64,000 nt of DNA from Streptomyces sp. R21 (GTDB lineage Bacteria; Actinomycetota; Actinomycetes; Streptomycetales; Streptomycetaceae). Where the stretch lies: NCBI RefSeq assembly GCF_041051975.1, contig NZ_CP163435.1:4526001-4590000 (forward strand), read 5' to 3'. This document shows, in pieces, positions 15,568 to 23,673 of the stretch. The notes beneath the pieces are model-generated. The model did no database searches. It was not told where the DNA came from and saw only the letters and a list, made by a program, of their open reading frames with translations. The stretch's first letter is position 1. Each line of letters begins with the position of its first letter. Both the position numbers and the translations under genes were made by a program.

Positions 15568-16988
15568 CCACGCCGTCGGCATCACCGTCCCCGTCCCCGT
15601 CCCCGTCATCACCGGACGCCCATGACGCGGCGGTACGCGAGGCAGCCGTGCACGGGGCAGAGCTGCCGCCGGGCGCCGCCGACGCCGTACACGAGGAAAA
15701 ACCGCTCGCCGAACGGCGGCTGCACCCCGTGACGCCGCTGCGGCGGGCGTGGGCGCCGGTCGCCGTGATCGCCGGGTGGGCCGTGCACGACCCCGACCAG
15801 GCGCAGCATCAGCTGACCCGGCTCACCACGACCGCGCTGCTGGTCGGGCTCGCGGTGTTGGTGCCGGCCGCTGCCCTCTACGGCTTTCTGACCTGGTGGT
15901 TCACCCACTTCGCGGTCACGAGGACCGAACTGCGCATCCGTACGGGCCTGTTGTTCCGGCGCACCGCGCACATCCGGCTCGACCGGCTCCAGGCCGTCGA
16001 CGTCACCCAGCCGCTGCTGGCCCGCGTCGCGGGTGTCGCCAAGCTCAAACTCGATGTCATCGGCGCCGACAAGAAGGACGAACTGGCCTACCTGGGCGAG
16101 GGCGAGGCCCGGGCCCTGCGCGCCGAACTCCTCGCCCGCGCGGCCGGGTTCGCGCCCGAGACCGCGCACGAGGTGGGCGAGGCCCCGGCACGGCAGCTGC
16201 TGCACATCCCCGCGGGCGTACTCGCGGTGTCCCTCGTCCTCACCGGCGCGACCTGGGGCTCACTGGCCGCCGCCCTCGTCGTACCGCCGCTGCTCTGGTT
16301 CGGAACCCACAGCCTGTGGACAGTTCTGGCGACCGGGCTGCCGCTGCTCGGCACGGCGGGCGCGAGCAGTGTGGGGCGGTTCGTCGCCGAGTACGACTGG
16401 ACGGTCGGCGAATCCCCGGACGGGCTGCGGATCGACCACGGGCTCCTGGACCGTACGCACGAGACGGTGCCGCCCGGCCGCGTCCAGACCGTACGGATCG
16501 TCGAGCCGCTGCTGTGGCGGCGGCGGGGCTGGGTGCGGGTGGAGCTGGACGTGGCGGGGTCGTCGAACTCCGTGCTCGTACCGGTCGCCCCGCGCGCGAT
16601 CGCCGAGTCGGTGATCGCGCAGGTGCTGCCGGGGGTGACGGTGCCCGAGGCCCTGTCGCGGCCGCCGCGGCGGGCGGGGTGGTGCCTGCCGCTGTGGTGG
16701 CGCGGGTACGGGCTCGCCGTCACGGACACCGTCTTCGCGGCGCGGCACGGGCTGCTGCGCCGCAACCTGTCCCTGGTGCCGCACGCGAAGGTGCAGAGCG
16801 TACGGCTGGAGCAGGGGCCCTGGGCGCGCTTCAAGGGCCTCGCCGACGTCCACGTGGACACCGGGGCCGGCAAGACGGTGACAGCCCGGCTGCGGGACGC
16901 CTCCGAGGCCGCGGAGCTCCTCCAGGCGCAGGCCGACCGCTCCCGCACGGGGCGGCGGGAGGCGCGGCCGGACCGCTGGATGGCCTGA
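15564..16988 (+). CDS. PH-domain (bPH2/YdbT-like) membrane protein
   Basis: 474 aa from the GTG overlapping the stop of the upstream PH gene. A Ser/Pro-rich leader (PSASPSPSPSPSS) is followed by three bPH2 domains separated by pairs of membrane segments: TELRIRTGLLFRRTAHIRLD, WTVGESPDGLRIDHGLLDR, and VFAARHGLLRRNLSLVPHAK. Each has the recurring 'R.GLL.R....P..RVQ' pattern. This three-domain layout is typical of YdbT. The terminator hairpin begins inside its final codons. Confidence 0.88.
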   Translation: MTTPSASPSPSPSPSSPDAHDAAVREAAVHGAELPPGAADAVHEEKPLAERRLHPVTPLRRAWAPVAVIAGWAVHDPDQAQHQLTRLTTTALLVGLAVLVPAAALYGFLTWWFTHFAVTRTELRIRTGLLFRRTAHIRLDRLQAVDVTQPLLARVAGVAKLKLDVIGADKKDELAYLGEGEARALRAELLARAAGFAPETAHEVGEAPARQLLHIPAGVLAVSLVLTGATWGSLAAALVVPPLLWFGTHSLWTVLATGLPLLGTAGASSVGRFVAEYDWTVGESPDGLRIDHGLLDRTHETVPPGRVQTVRIVEPLLWRRRGWVRVELDVAGSSNSVLVPVAPRAIAESVIAQVLPGVTVPEALSRPPRRAGWCLPLWWRGYGLAVTDTVFAARHGLLRRNLSLVPHAKVQSVRLEQGPWARFKGLADVHVDTGAGKTVTARLRDASEAAELLQAQADRSRTGRREARPDRWMA

Positions 16989-17022
16989 GGGCGGCGGCAC
17001 CGTGGGTGCCGCCGCCCTCAGG
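16984..17022. terminator. Bidirectional terminator with embedded stop codon
   Basis: A perfect 18-bp stem (16984-17001 with 17005-17022) with a 3-nt GTG loop. It contains the TGA (16986-16988) of the YdbT-like gene and faces the convergent coiled-coil gene ending at 17061. Confidence 0.85.
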
Positions 17023-17060
17023 CTGTCATGTCCTCATGCCGTCACGTCAGGGGCGCGGGT

Positions 17061-18437
17061 TCAGGAAACCGCGCTCCGCAGCTGCGACACGTTGATCTGC
17101 TCGGTCTCGTCGTGCACGGTCAGGTCGATGACCTGGCCGATGCCGCGCGACTCCTCGCTCACCGGCTTGAACCCGGCCTCGGCCTCGGCCTTGTGCAGCG
17201 CGAGCGCCTCCTGGCCCACCACGTCGGCGAGGTCCTCGTTCTGCACGGCCTCCAGCGCCTGCGCCGACGCCTCCTTCTGCGTGCCGAAGAAGTCGAAGCC
17301 GCCCTCGACCGACGGGCGCCGCGCGGGAGTCGCCGGTACGACGGCCACCGCGGTCGGCACGGTGAAGTGCCCGGTGGGCTTGACGGACTGAACGGGCTGC
17401 GAGGGCTTCGAGGGCTTCACCGCGGCCGGGGTGTTCTCGGGCTCGGCGGCCGGGGCGTCCTCGCGCCCGGAATCCTCGCGCCCGGAATCCTCGTGGGCGG
17501 ACTCCTCGGGGGCCGTGTCTTCGGGCGCGGCGTCTTCGGGCGCGGCGTCTTCGGGCGCGGCATCTTCGGCGGCCGCGTGCTCATGCCCGTCGACCGCCTC
17601 GGGCTTCCCCTGCGCCTCCCCCTCCTCCGCTACGGCGTCCTCGGAGGGGCCCGCCTCGGAGCCGGCCGGGGCGTCGGCACCCGACGCGGCATCGATGTCG
17701 GCGTCAGCAGCGGCCGCCCCGTTCGCGAAACGGTTCAGCGCCGCGTTCGCCCGCAGGAACAGCGAGGAACCCGCCGGCGAGAACACCTCGGGGGCCGACG
17801 GCTCCTCGGCCGTCACGTCCGCCGCCTCGCCTGCCTCCAGCTCGGATTCCGGTTCGACGGCCTCCGGTTCGGTAACCGGCACCGCCGCGGACTCCTCCCG
17901 CGGCGCGGGCACGGCCACGGTGCGCGTCGCGGCGGAGGCGGGGACCTGTTCGAGCCCGGCCGGAAGCGCGCGGGCCGGGGCCGAAGCCTCTATCGCGAGC
18001 AGACGGCGCGTCTCCAGGACGCTCGCCCGCTCGGTCTCCGCCGTGGCGTACCGCCGCAGCAGTGCCGCGTGTTCGTTGCGCAGGCCCGCCAGCTCCGCGC
18101 GCTTGGCGCGCAGCTTGTGCTCCAGCTTGACGCGCAGCTCGCGCGACTCGTCGAGGTCGGTCTCGAGTTCGGCGACACGTTCCTCGAAACGCCACTCGTC
18201 GCTCGCCCGGGCGCGCGTGAGGTCCGCGACGCGTTTGCCCGCCGCGGTGTCCCAGCGGCGCAGGACGACGGCGCCCACTACGGCCGTCACCGCGGCGCCC
18301 GCGGCCAGCACACGGAGCACCACCGGCTCCGTGAACAGCCAGGGCCCCACGGCGATGACGAGTGAGACGCCGCCGATCGCCGAAGGAGGCAGCAGCCTGT
18401 GCAAGGGCGGGGAATGGCGGTGACGTCCACGTGGCAT
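17061..18437 (-). CDS. Membrane-anchored coiled-coil protein with acidic repeats, 458 aa
   Basis: Starts MPRGRHRHSPPLHRLLPPSA. Two membrane segments at about residues 18-60 are followed by a long coiled coil (EERVAELETDLDESRELRVK, ELAGLRNEHAALLRRYATAE; about 75-145). Then comes a disordered Ala/Glu/Pro region containing tandem PEDAA pentapeptides near residues 290-320, and a conserved-looking C-terminal segment (GGFDFFGTQKEASAQALEAV). No enzyme motif. Streptomyces encode similar secreted/membrane coiled-coil proteins of unknown role. It converges with the PH-domain operon. Confidence 0.8.
   Translation of the reverse strand: MPRGRHRHSPPLHRLLPPSAIGGVSLVIAVGPWLFTEPVVLRVLAAGAAVTAVVGAVVLRRWDTAAGKRVADLTRARASDEWRFEERVAELETDLDESRELRVKLEHKLRAKRAELAGLRNEHAALLRRYATAETERASVLETRRLLAIEASAPARALPAGLEQVPASAATRTVAVPAPREESAAVPVTEPEAVEPESELEAGEAADVTAEEPSAPEVFSPAGSSLFLRANAALNRFANGAAAADADIDAASGADAPAGSEAGPSEDAVAEEGEAQGKPEAVDGHEHAAAEDAAPEDAAPEDAAPEDTAPEESAHEDSGREDSGREDAPAAEPENTPAAVKPSKPSQPVQSVKPTGHFTVPTAVAVVPATPARRPSVEGGFDFFGTQKEASAQALEAVQNEDLADVVGQEALALHKAEAEAGFKPVSEESRGIGQVIDLTVHDETEQINVSQLRSAVS
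17505..17570 (-). repeat. 15-bp coding tandem repeat (acidic pentapeptides)
   Basis: Copies of TCTTCGGGCGCGGCG on the plus strand encode EDAAP-type pentapeptides in the coiled-coil protein. The array is flanked by degenerate copies such as EDSGR. Confidence 0.75.
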
Positions 18438-18542
18438 GGCCAGAAACTTACCGCGCGTAGGCGATTGATGGTGCCCCACCCGGTAAAAACACAGCCACCC
18501 CGAAGCCTTCACCTCGCCCCAGGCGTCTACAGCGCCCTCGCC

Positions 18543-19520
18543 TTACTTGATCAAGCCCTTCGACTCCAGATAGTCCTTGGCCACGTCGGCCTCCTTGGCG
18601 CGCTCCGCGTCGACCTTCCGGTTGAGTTCCACAAGATCGTCCGTCGTGAGCGTCTCGGTCAACTTGCCGAGTGCGTCGGCTATCTCCTGGGAACCGGCGT
18701 CCTTCGCGTTCACCACGGGAAGCACGTTGTCCGCGTTCTGGAGCTTCTTGTCGTCCTGGAGGAGAACGAGGTCGAAGTTCTTCAGCGTCGCGTCGGTGGT
18801 CGTGGTCAGCACGAGCTGGTCCGTGCCGTTCTTCACGGCCTGCTTGGCCTGGGTCGTACCGACGCCCTTGGGGTCGATCCCGGCGACGTCGATGCCGTAC
18901 GTCTTCTTCAGACCCGGCGCGCAGAAGGGACGCGTCTCGCATTCGTCACCGGCGGCGATCTTGACCTTGAGGCCCGACTTGCCGAGATCCGAAAGCGTCT
19001 TGAGGTTGTTCTTCTTGGCGAATTCGGAGCTCACCGCGAACGCGTTCTGGTCGACCGCCTTGCTGGCCGGAAGCACCTTCAGTCCCTTCGGCTCGGCGAG
19101 CTTCTTCAGCGCCGTGACCGTCGCGTCGACATCTCCGGAGGCGACCGGCTTCGCGTTCGGGCCGTTCTCCTTCAGGTTGAGGAATTCCGCGAGTGTCGCC
19201 GCGTATTCGGGGACGATGTCGATGGCCCCCTTCTCCAGCTGGGGCTCGTAGAGCTCGCGGGTCTTGACCGTCTTGACCGTCACGCTGTAACCGGAGTTGT
19301 CGAGCACCTGCTTGTAGAGCTCGCCGAGCACCTTCGCCTCGGTGAAGCCTGCCGCGCCCACGACGAGCGAGCCCTTCTTGGCGCCGCCGGAAGACTTGTC
19401 CGTCCCCTTGTCCTCCAGGTCGTCCCCGCCGCACGCGGCGAGCACTCCGGTGAGCGCGCCCACGGCCGTGATCGCGATCGCCATCCGGCGCGTTCTGCTG
19501 TTCATCGCCCTGCCGTTCAT
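18543..19520 (-). CDS. Osmoprotectant-type ABC transporter substrate-binding lipoprotein
   Basis: 325 aa. A lipoprotein signal with lipobox LAAC is cleaved before the mature Cys. The mature domain (VVGAAGFTEAKVLGELYKQV, VPEYAATLAEF, DECETRPFCAPGLKKTYGID) is the ProX/OsmF/OpuCC family for glycine betaine, choline or related quaternary amines. Starts at 19526 and 19505 are also in frame; 19520 was chosen for its GAGG sequence 7 bp upstream. It is the third gene of the permease-permease-SBP operon; the ATPase is divergent. Confidence 0.9.
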   Translation of the reverse strand: MNGRAMNSRTRRMAIAITAVGALTGVLAACGGDDLEDKGTDKSSGGAKKGSLVVGAAGFTEAKVLGELYKQVLDNSGYSVTVKTVKTRELYEPQLEKGAIDIVPEYAATLAEFLNLKENGPNAKPVASGDVDATVTALKKLAEPKGLKVLPASKAVDQNAFAVSSEFAKKNNLKTLSDLGKSGLKVKIAAGDECETRPFCAPGLKKTYGIDVAGIDPKGVGTTQAKQAVKNGTDQLVLTTTTDATLKNFDLVLLQDDKKLQNADNVLPVVNAKDAGSQEIADALGKLTETLTTDDLVELNRKVDAERAKEADVAKDYLESKGLIK

Positions 19521-19558
19521 GGTCATCCCTCGTAAGTTCAAGAGTTCAAGAAACAAGA

Positions 19559-20233
19559 TCAAGAAGTGGTACGTCCACGCATGGGGTCGAAGACCCGTCC
19601 CGCCACCATCAGCACCGCCTCCACCAGGAGGGCGAGCACCGCCACGAGCAGAGCCCCGGCGACCACCTGCGGCGTGTTCTGCAGGCTGAAGCCGGCGGTG
19701 ATGATCCGGCCGAGCCCGCCCTCACCGGCCATCGCGGCGAGCGTCGCCGTGGCGACCACCTGCACGGCGGCCGACCGCAGCCCGGTCATCACCAGCGGGT
19801 ACGCCAGCGGCAGTTCGACGCGGCGGAACAGCTGGCCGCCGCTCATGCCCATCCCCCGCGCGGCCTCCACCACCGACCGGTCCACCTCGCGCATCCCGAT
19901 GTACGCGTTGGTCAGCAGCGGCGGCACCGCGAACAGCACGAGCGCGATCAGTGTCGGCAGGTCCCCGTGCTCGCCGAGCGGGGTGAGCGTGAGCAGGATC
20001 AGCACGGCCAGCGTGGGCACCGCCCGCCCCACGTTGGAGATGTTGACGGCGAGCGCACCCCCCTTGCCGATGTGCCCGAGCCACAGCGCGAGCGGCAGCG
20101 CGATCAGGCAGGAGACGCCGAGCGTGACCCCGCTGAAGTAGAGGTGCTCGGCGAGCCGGTGCCAGACCCCCTTCTCTCCTTGCCAGTTGGCGCCGGTCGT
20201 CAGCCAGTCGTACGCACCCGATATCGCGTTCAT
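19559..20233 (-). CDS. Osmoprotectant-type ABC transporter permease (second)
   Basis: 224 aa, 5-6 membrane segments, with the permease EAA-loop EAARGMGMSGGQLFRRVELP near residue 135. It belongs to the BPD_transp_1/OpuCB-like family and forms the membrane channel with the upstream permease. The ATG overlaps the upstream permease stop (ATGA). The SBP gene follows after 38 bp. Confidence 0.92.
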   Translation of the reverse strand: MNAISGAYDWLTTGANWQGEKGVWHRLAEHLYFSGVTLGVSCLIALPLALWLGHIGKGGALAVNISNVGRAVPTLAVLILLTLTPLGEHGDLPTLIALVLFAVPPLLTNAYIGMREVDRSVVEAARGMGMSGGQLFRRVELPLAYPLVMTGLRSAAVQVVATATLAAMAGEGGLGRIITAGFSLQNTPQVVAGALLVAVLALLVEAVLMVAGRVFDPMRGRTTS

Positions 20234-20955
20234 ACAGGTTCAGCCACCTTCACCGACGCCGCCGCGCGCCTGCGTATTCGAGGGGCGCGACCCGCCCGGG
20301 TCCAGGGCGTCAGCAGCCGCTGCAGACCGAGCAGCAGCAGGTCGGCCGCGGTGGCGAGCAGCACGCACAGCACGGAGGCGGTGAGGACCTGTGCCTTGAA
20401 GGCGCTGTCCAGTCCGTCGAGGATCAGCGTCCCCAGCCCTCCGTAGTCCACGATCGCGCCGACGGTCGTCAGGGCGACCGTGGAGACCGTGGCGATGCGG
20501 ACGCCGGCAAGCAGCGCGGGCAGCGCCAGCGGCAGTTCGACCTCCCACAGCAGCCGCAGCGAGCCGTACCCCATCCCGCGGGCCGCCTCGACCGCCTCCT
20601 CGGGGACGGCCTGGAGGCCCGCCAGGATGTTCCGCACGAGGATCGTCAGTGAGTAGAGGACGAGACCGGTGATCACCAGCGAGGCCGAGAGCCCGAACAG
20701 GGGCAGCAGCAGCGAGAACATCGCGAGGGAGGGAATCGAGTACAGGACGGTCGTCAGGCCGAGGATCGGGCCCGCGAAGGCGCGGTACCGCCGCGCGAGC
20801 AGCGCCAGCGGGAAGGCCACCAGCACGCCGATCGCCACCGAGGCCGCCGTGATCCACACATGCTGCACCGTCGCGTCGATGAGCTCCTGGCTGCGGGAGC
20901 GGACGTACTCCCCGCAGATCCAGTCGTTGGCCACCAGGCAGTTCTGCCCGCTCAC
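20230..20955 (-). CDS. Osmoprotectant-type ABC transporter permease (first)
   Basis: 241 aa from GTG 20955, preceded by a strong GGGAGG. Membrane permease with the EAA loop VEAARGMGYGSLRLLWEVEL. It is the first gene of the leftward operon, divergent from the ATPase gene with 203 bp between starts; that region has GTGTCCCC-like repeats near 20970-21000 and no clear operator. A short C-terminal basic tail (RAGRAPRIRRRAAAS) is cytosolic. Confidence 0.92.
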   Translation of the reverse strand: MSGQNCLVANDWICGEYVRSRSQELIDATVQHVWITAASVAIGVLVAFPLALLARRYRAFAGPILGLTTVLYSIPSLAMFSLLLPLFGLSASLVITGLVLYSLTILVRNILAGLQAVPEEAVEAARGMGYGSLRLLWEVELPLALPALLAGVRIATVSTVALTTVGAIVDYGGLGTLILDGLDSAFKAQVLTASVLCVLLATAADLLLLGLQRLLTPWTRAGRAPRIRRRAAASVKVAEPV

Positions 20956-21158
20956 CCGCCCCACCTCCCCCGTGTCCCCATGTGCCGTGTTCCCGTGTCC
21001 CCGAATCTCCGAACATATGTGGCTGGACCGCACGCCCGCACATGTTCTTGACTTGCTGGCGACCCTAAACCCCACCACTGACAATCGCCGAGGGCCGTCG
21101 TACAGGCGCAACATTGCCTTCACACAAACCCCGCCGCCCACCGCCACAATGGGGAGCC

Positions 21159-22307
21159 ATGATCCGGTTCGAGAACGTCACCAAGCGGTACGCCGACGGC
21201 ACGGTCGCCGTCGACGACCTGTCCTTCGAGGTCGCCGACGGCGAACTGGTCACCCTGGTCGGCCCGTCGGGCTGCGGCAAGACCACGACCATGAAGATGG
21301 TGAACCGGCTCATCGAACCCTCGGGCGGCCGGATATTCCTGGACGGCGACGACATAGCGGCCATCGACCCGGTCCAGCTCCGCCGCCGTATCGGCTACGT
21401 CATCCAGCAGGTCGGCCTCTTCCCGCACAAGACGGTCCTCGACAACACCGCGACCGTCCCGCACCTTCTCGGCGTCAAGCGCGCCAAGGCCCGCGAGCGC
21501 GCCGCCGAACTCCTCGACCTCGTCGGCCTCGACCCGGCCGTGTACGGCGACCGCTACCCGGAGCAGCTCTCCGGCGGCCAGCGCCAGCGCGTCGGTGTGG
21601 CCCGCGCGCTGGCCGCGGACCCGCCCGTCCTGCTGATGGACGAGCCGTTCGGCGCGGTCGACCCGGTGGTGCGCGAGCACCTGCAGAACGAGTTCCTGCG
21701 GCTCCAGCAGGCCGTGCACAAGACGGTGCTGTTCGTCACGCACGACATCGAGGAGGCCGTACGCCTCGGAGACCGCATCGCCGTCTACGGGCAGGGCCGC
21801 ATCGAACAGTTCGACACCCCGTCGGCCGTTCTCGGCGCACCGGCGAACGACTACGTGGCCGATTTCGTCGGCGCGGACCGGGGCCTGAAGCGGCTGTCGG
21901 TGACGCCGATCGAGGAGAGCGACCTCGAACAGCCGCCCGTGGTGCGCCTCGACGACCCGCTGCCCCGGAAGCTGGACGCGCGGTGGGCGGTCGTCCTGGA
22001 CGCGAACGGCGATCTGCACGGCTGGATCTCCGAGGAGCACGCGCGCGTGCAGGGCGGCACGGTCCGCGACCAGGTGCGCCGCATGGAGGCCTGGCTGCCC
22101 GTCGGGGCCTCCCTGAAGCAGGCGTTCGCGACGATGCTCCAGCACGACGCGGGCTGGATCGCCGTCATCGACGAGGAGAGCGAGGGCCGCTTCCTCGGTG
22201 TCCTCACCCCGGCCCGGCTGCACGAGGCGCTGCGCCGCTCGACGGCCGCGGACGCGCGGGACATCGCGCGCGCGGACGTCGAGCTGGAGACGGTCAGCAC
22301 GAGCTGA
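21159..22307 (+). CDS. Osmoprotectant-type ABC transporter ATP-binding protein with CBS region
   Basis: 382 aa. Walker A GPSGCGKTTT near residue 35, signature LSGGQRQRVGVARAL, Walker B LLMDEPFGAVDP, and the switch His in FVTHDIEEA. After residue 245 a C-terminal regulatory part (LDANGDLHGWIS, AWLPVGASLKQAF, GWIAVIDEESEGRFLGVLTP) looks like a CBS-domain pair. In OpuA-type transporters such a pair senses ionic strength. It is divergent from its permease/SBP operon. Confidence 0.93.
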   Translation: MIRFENVTKRYADGTVAVDDLSFEVADGELVTLVGPSGCGKTTTMKMVNRLIEPSGGRIFLDGDDIAAIDPVQLRRRIGYVIQQVGLFPHKTVLDNTATVPHLLGVKRAKARERAAELLDLVGLDPAVYGDRYPEQLSGGQRQRVGVARALAADPPVLLMDEPFGAVDPVVREHLQNEFLRLQQAVHKTVLFVTHDIEEAVRLGDRIAVYGQGRIEQFDTPSAVLGAPANDYVADFVGADRGLKRLSVTPIEESDLEQPPVVRLDDPLPRKLDARWAVVLDANGDLHGWISEEHARVQGGTVRDQVRRMEAWLPVGASLKQAFATMLQHDAGWIAVIDEESEGRFLGVLTPARLHEALRRSTAADARDIARADVELETVSTS

Positions 22308-22330
22308 CCGCCTCCGCGGTCAGCGGCTGG

Positions 22331-23455
22331 TCAGCGGTCGCTGAGCCGCCCGCTGATCCACTGGAGCGTCGGCGGGATCTCGCGCCGCCAGGTGTTGAAG
22401 TTGTGGCCGCCGCTGTCGAGGATGATCGACGAGATCCTCGTCAGGTGCTTGGCCTTGACCTGCTCTATGAACTTCAGCGTGTCCTTGTAGTTGGCCTCGC
22501 CGACCTTGCTGCTGGTGACCAGCAGCGAGGTGTCGGGCGCCTGATGGTGGTTCAGGTACCAGCGCAGGTCGGCGTCGTTCTGCAGGGTCTTGTCGCCATG
22601 GAAGAGGTCGCCCGTCGTGGGGTCGATCGGCGCCTTGTAGTACGGCGACAGGCCGGCGCCGGCGGCGTACACCTCGGGGTGGTGCACGGCGAGCTTCAGC
22701 GCGCAGTAGCCGCCCGTGGAGTCGCCGATGATGCCCCAGCTGCCGGGCGTCTTGCCCACCCTGTAGTGGGCCGACACGGCGTCGGGGAGGTCCCTGGCGA
22801 AGAACGACTCGCTCTGCGGGCCGCCCGGGATGTCCACGCACTCGGTGTCCCGCGGCGGCGCGACGGTCGGCCGGAGCATGACCAGGATCATCGGCTGGGC
22901 TGTGCCGTTCTTGGCCAGCTCCTGGGCGGTCCGCGGATAGTGCAGCTTCTTGTAGAGCGCCTCCGCGGTGCCCGGGTAGCCGGTGAGCACCGTGACGGCG
23001 GGGAAGGTGCGGGTGCGGTAGCGCGCCTGGAAGTACTCCGGCGGCAGATAGACGTACGCCGGGGTGGCGATGTGGGTCGTCCGGCCCACTATGTCGACCT
23101 TCTGGATCTGGCCGGTCAGCTGCGGGCGCGAGCCGCCCGGCCCCTTCACGCGCTGGGTGTCGACCACCTGGAGGGGGCCGCCGGTGCCGGCGTTGTTGTG
23201 GTCGACGACGATGGCCTCGCCGTTCTCCTGGCCGAACAGATCCGCCCAGCTGGCGTAGAACCCGAACGCCTGGTTGGCGGACACGCCGACGGAGACGAAG
23301 ATCGCCAGTTGCGTGGCCAGCAGCAGGCCGACCCGTCCGGTGACGGCGCGCCAGTTCCGGCGGGCCAGCCGCGGCCACAGCCACACCGTGCCGACGAACA
23401 GCAGGACGGCGCACAACACTGCCGCCACCAGCACCTTGTTGCTCGTGAGACCCAT
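22331..23455 (-). CDS. Alpha/beta-hydrolase esterase (antigen 85/mycolyltransferase-like fold)
   Basis: 374 aa from ATG 23455. One membrane segment (VLVAAVLCAVLLFVGTVW) and a second near residues 45-60 anchor the catalytic domain outside the cell. The nucleophile is the Ser of GDSTGGYCALKLAVHHPEVY, and a late His lies in SGGHNFNTWRREIPPTLQWI. The family is the 'putative esterase' group. It is divergent from an MprF-like aminoacyl-lipid synthase, 218 bp between starts, which suggests related substrates in the envelope. Exact substrate unknown. Confidence 0.87.
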   Translation of the reverse strand: MGLTSNKVLVAAVLCAVLLFVGTVWLWPRLARRNWRAVTGRVGLLLATQLAIFVSVGVSANQAFGFYASWADLFGQENGEAIVVDHNNAGTGGPLQVVDTQRVKGPGGSRPQLTGQIQKVDIVGRTTHIATPAYVYLPPEYFQARYRTRTFPAVTVLTGYPGTAEALYKKLHYPRTAQELAKNGTAQPMILVMLRPTVAPPRDTECVDIPGGPQSESFFARDLPDAVSAHYRVGKTPGSWGIIGDSTGGYCALKLAVHHPEVYAAGAGLSPYYKAPIDPTTGDLFHGDKTLQNDADLRWYLNHHQAPDTSLLVTSSKVGEANYKDTLKFIEQVKAKHLTRISSIILDSGGHNFNTWRREIPPTLQWISGRLSDR

Positions 23456-23673
23456 GGTCTGTTTCCGCCTGCGCTTTCTGTCTGGCCGGTCCTTCCCGCC
23501 GCTTGCCCGCCGCATCTTCGCGAGAGCTTGCCCCGGGCTTTCCCTGACCTTTGAACCGGCTTTCCGGTGGGGAGTGAACCTCTTCCCCCAAGACACCGTC
23601 CTAGAGGGCGCAATGTCGCCGGATGCCGGAATTGGCGCCGGGTTCAAGGTCTCTCGCAGAACTACGGGATGCG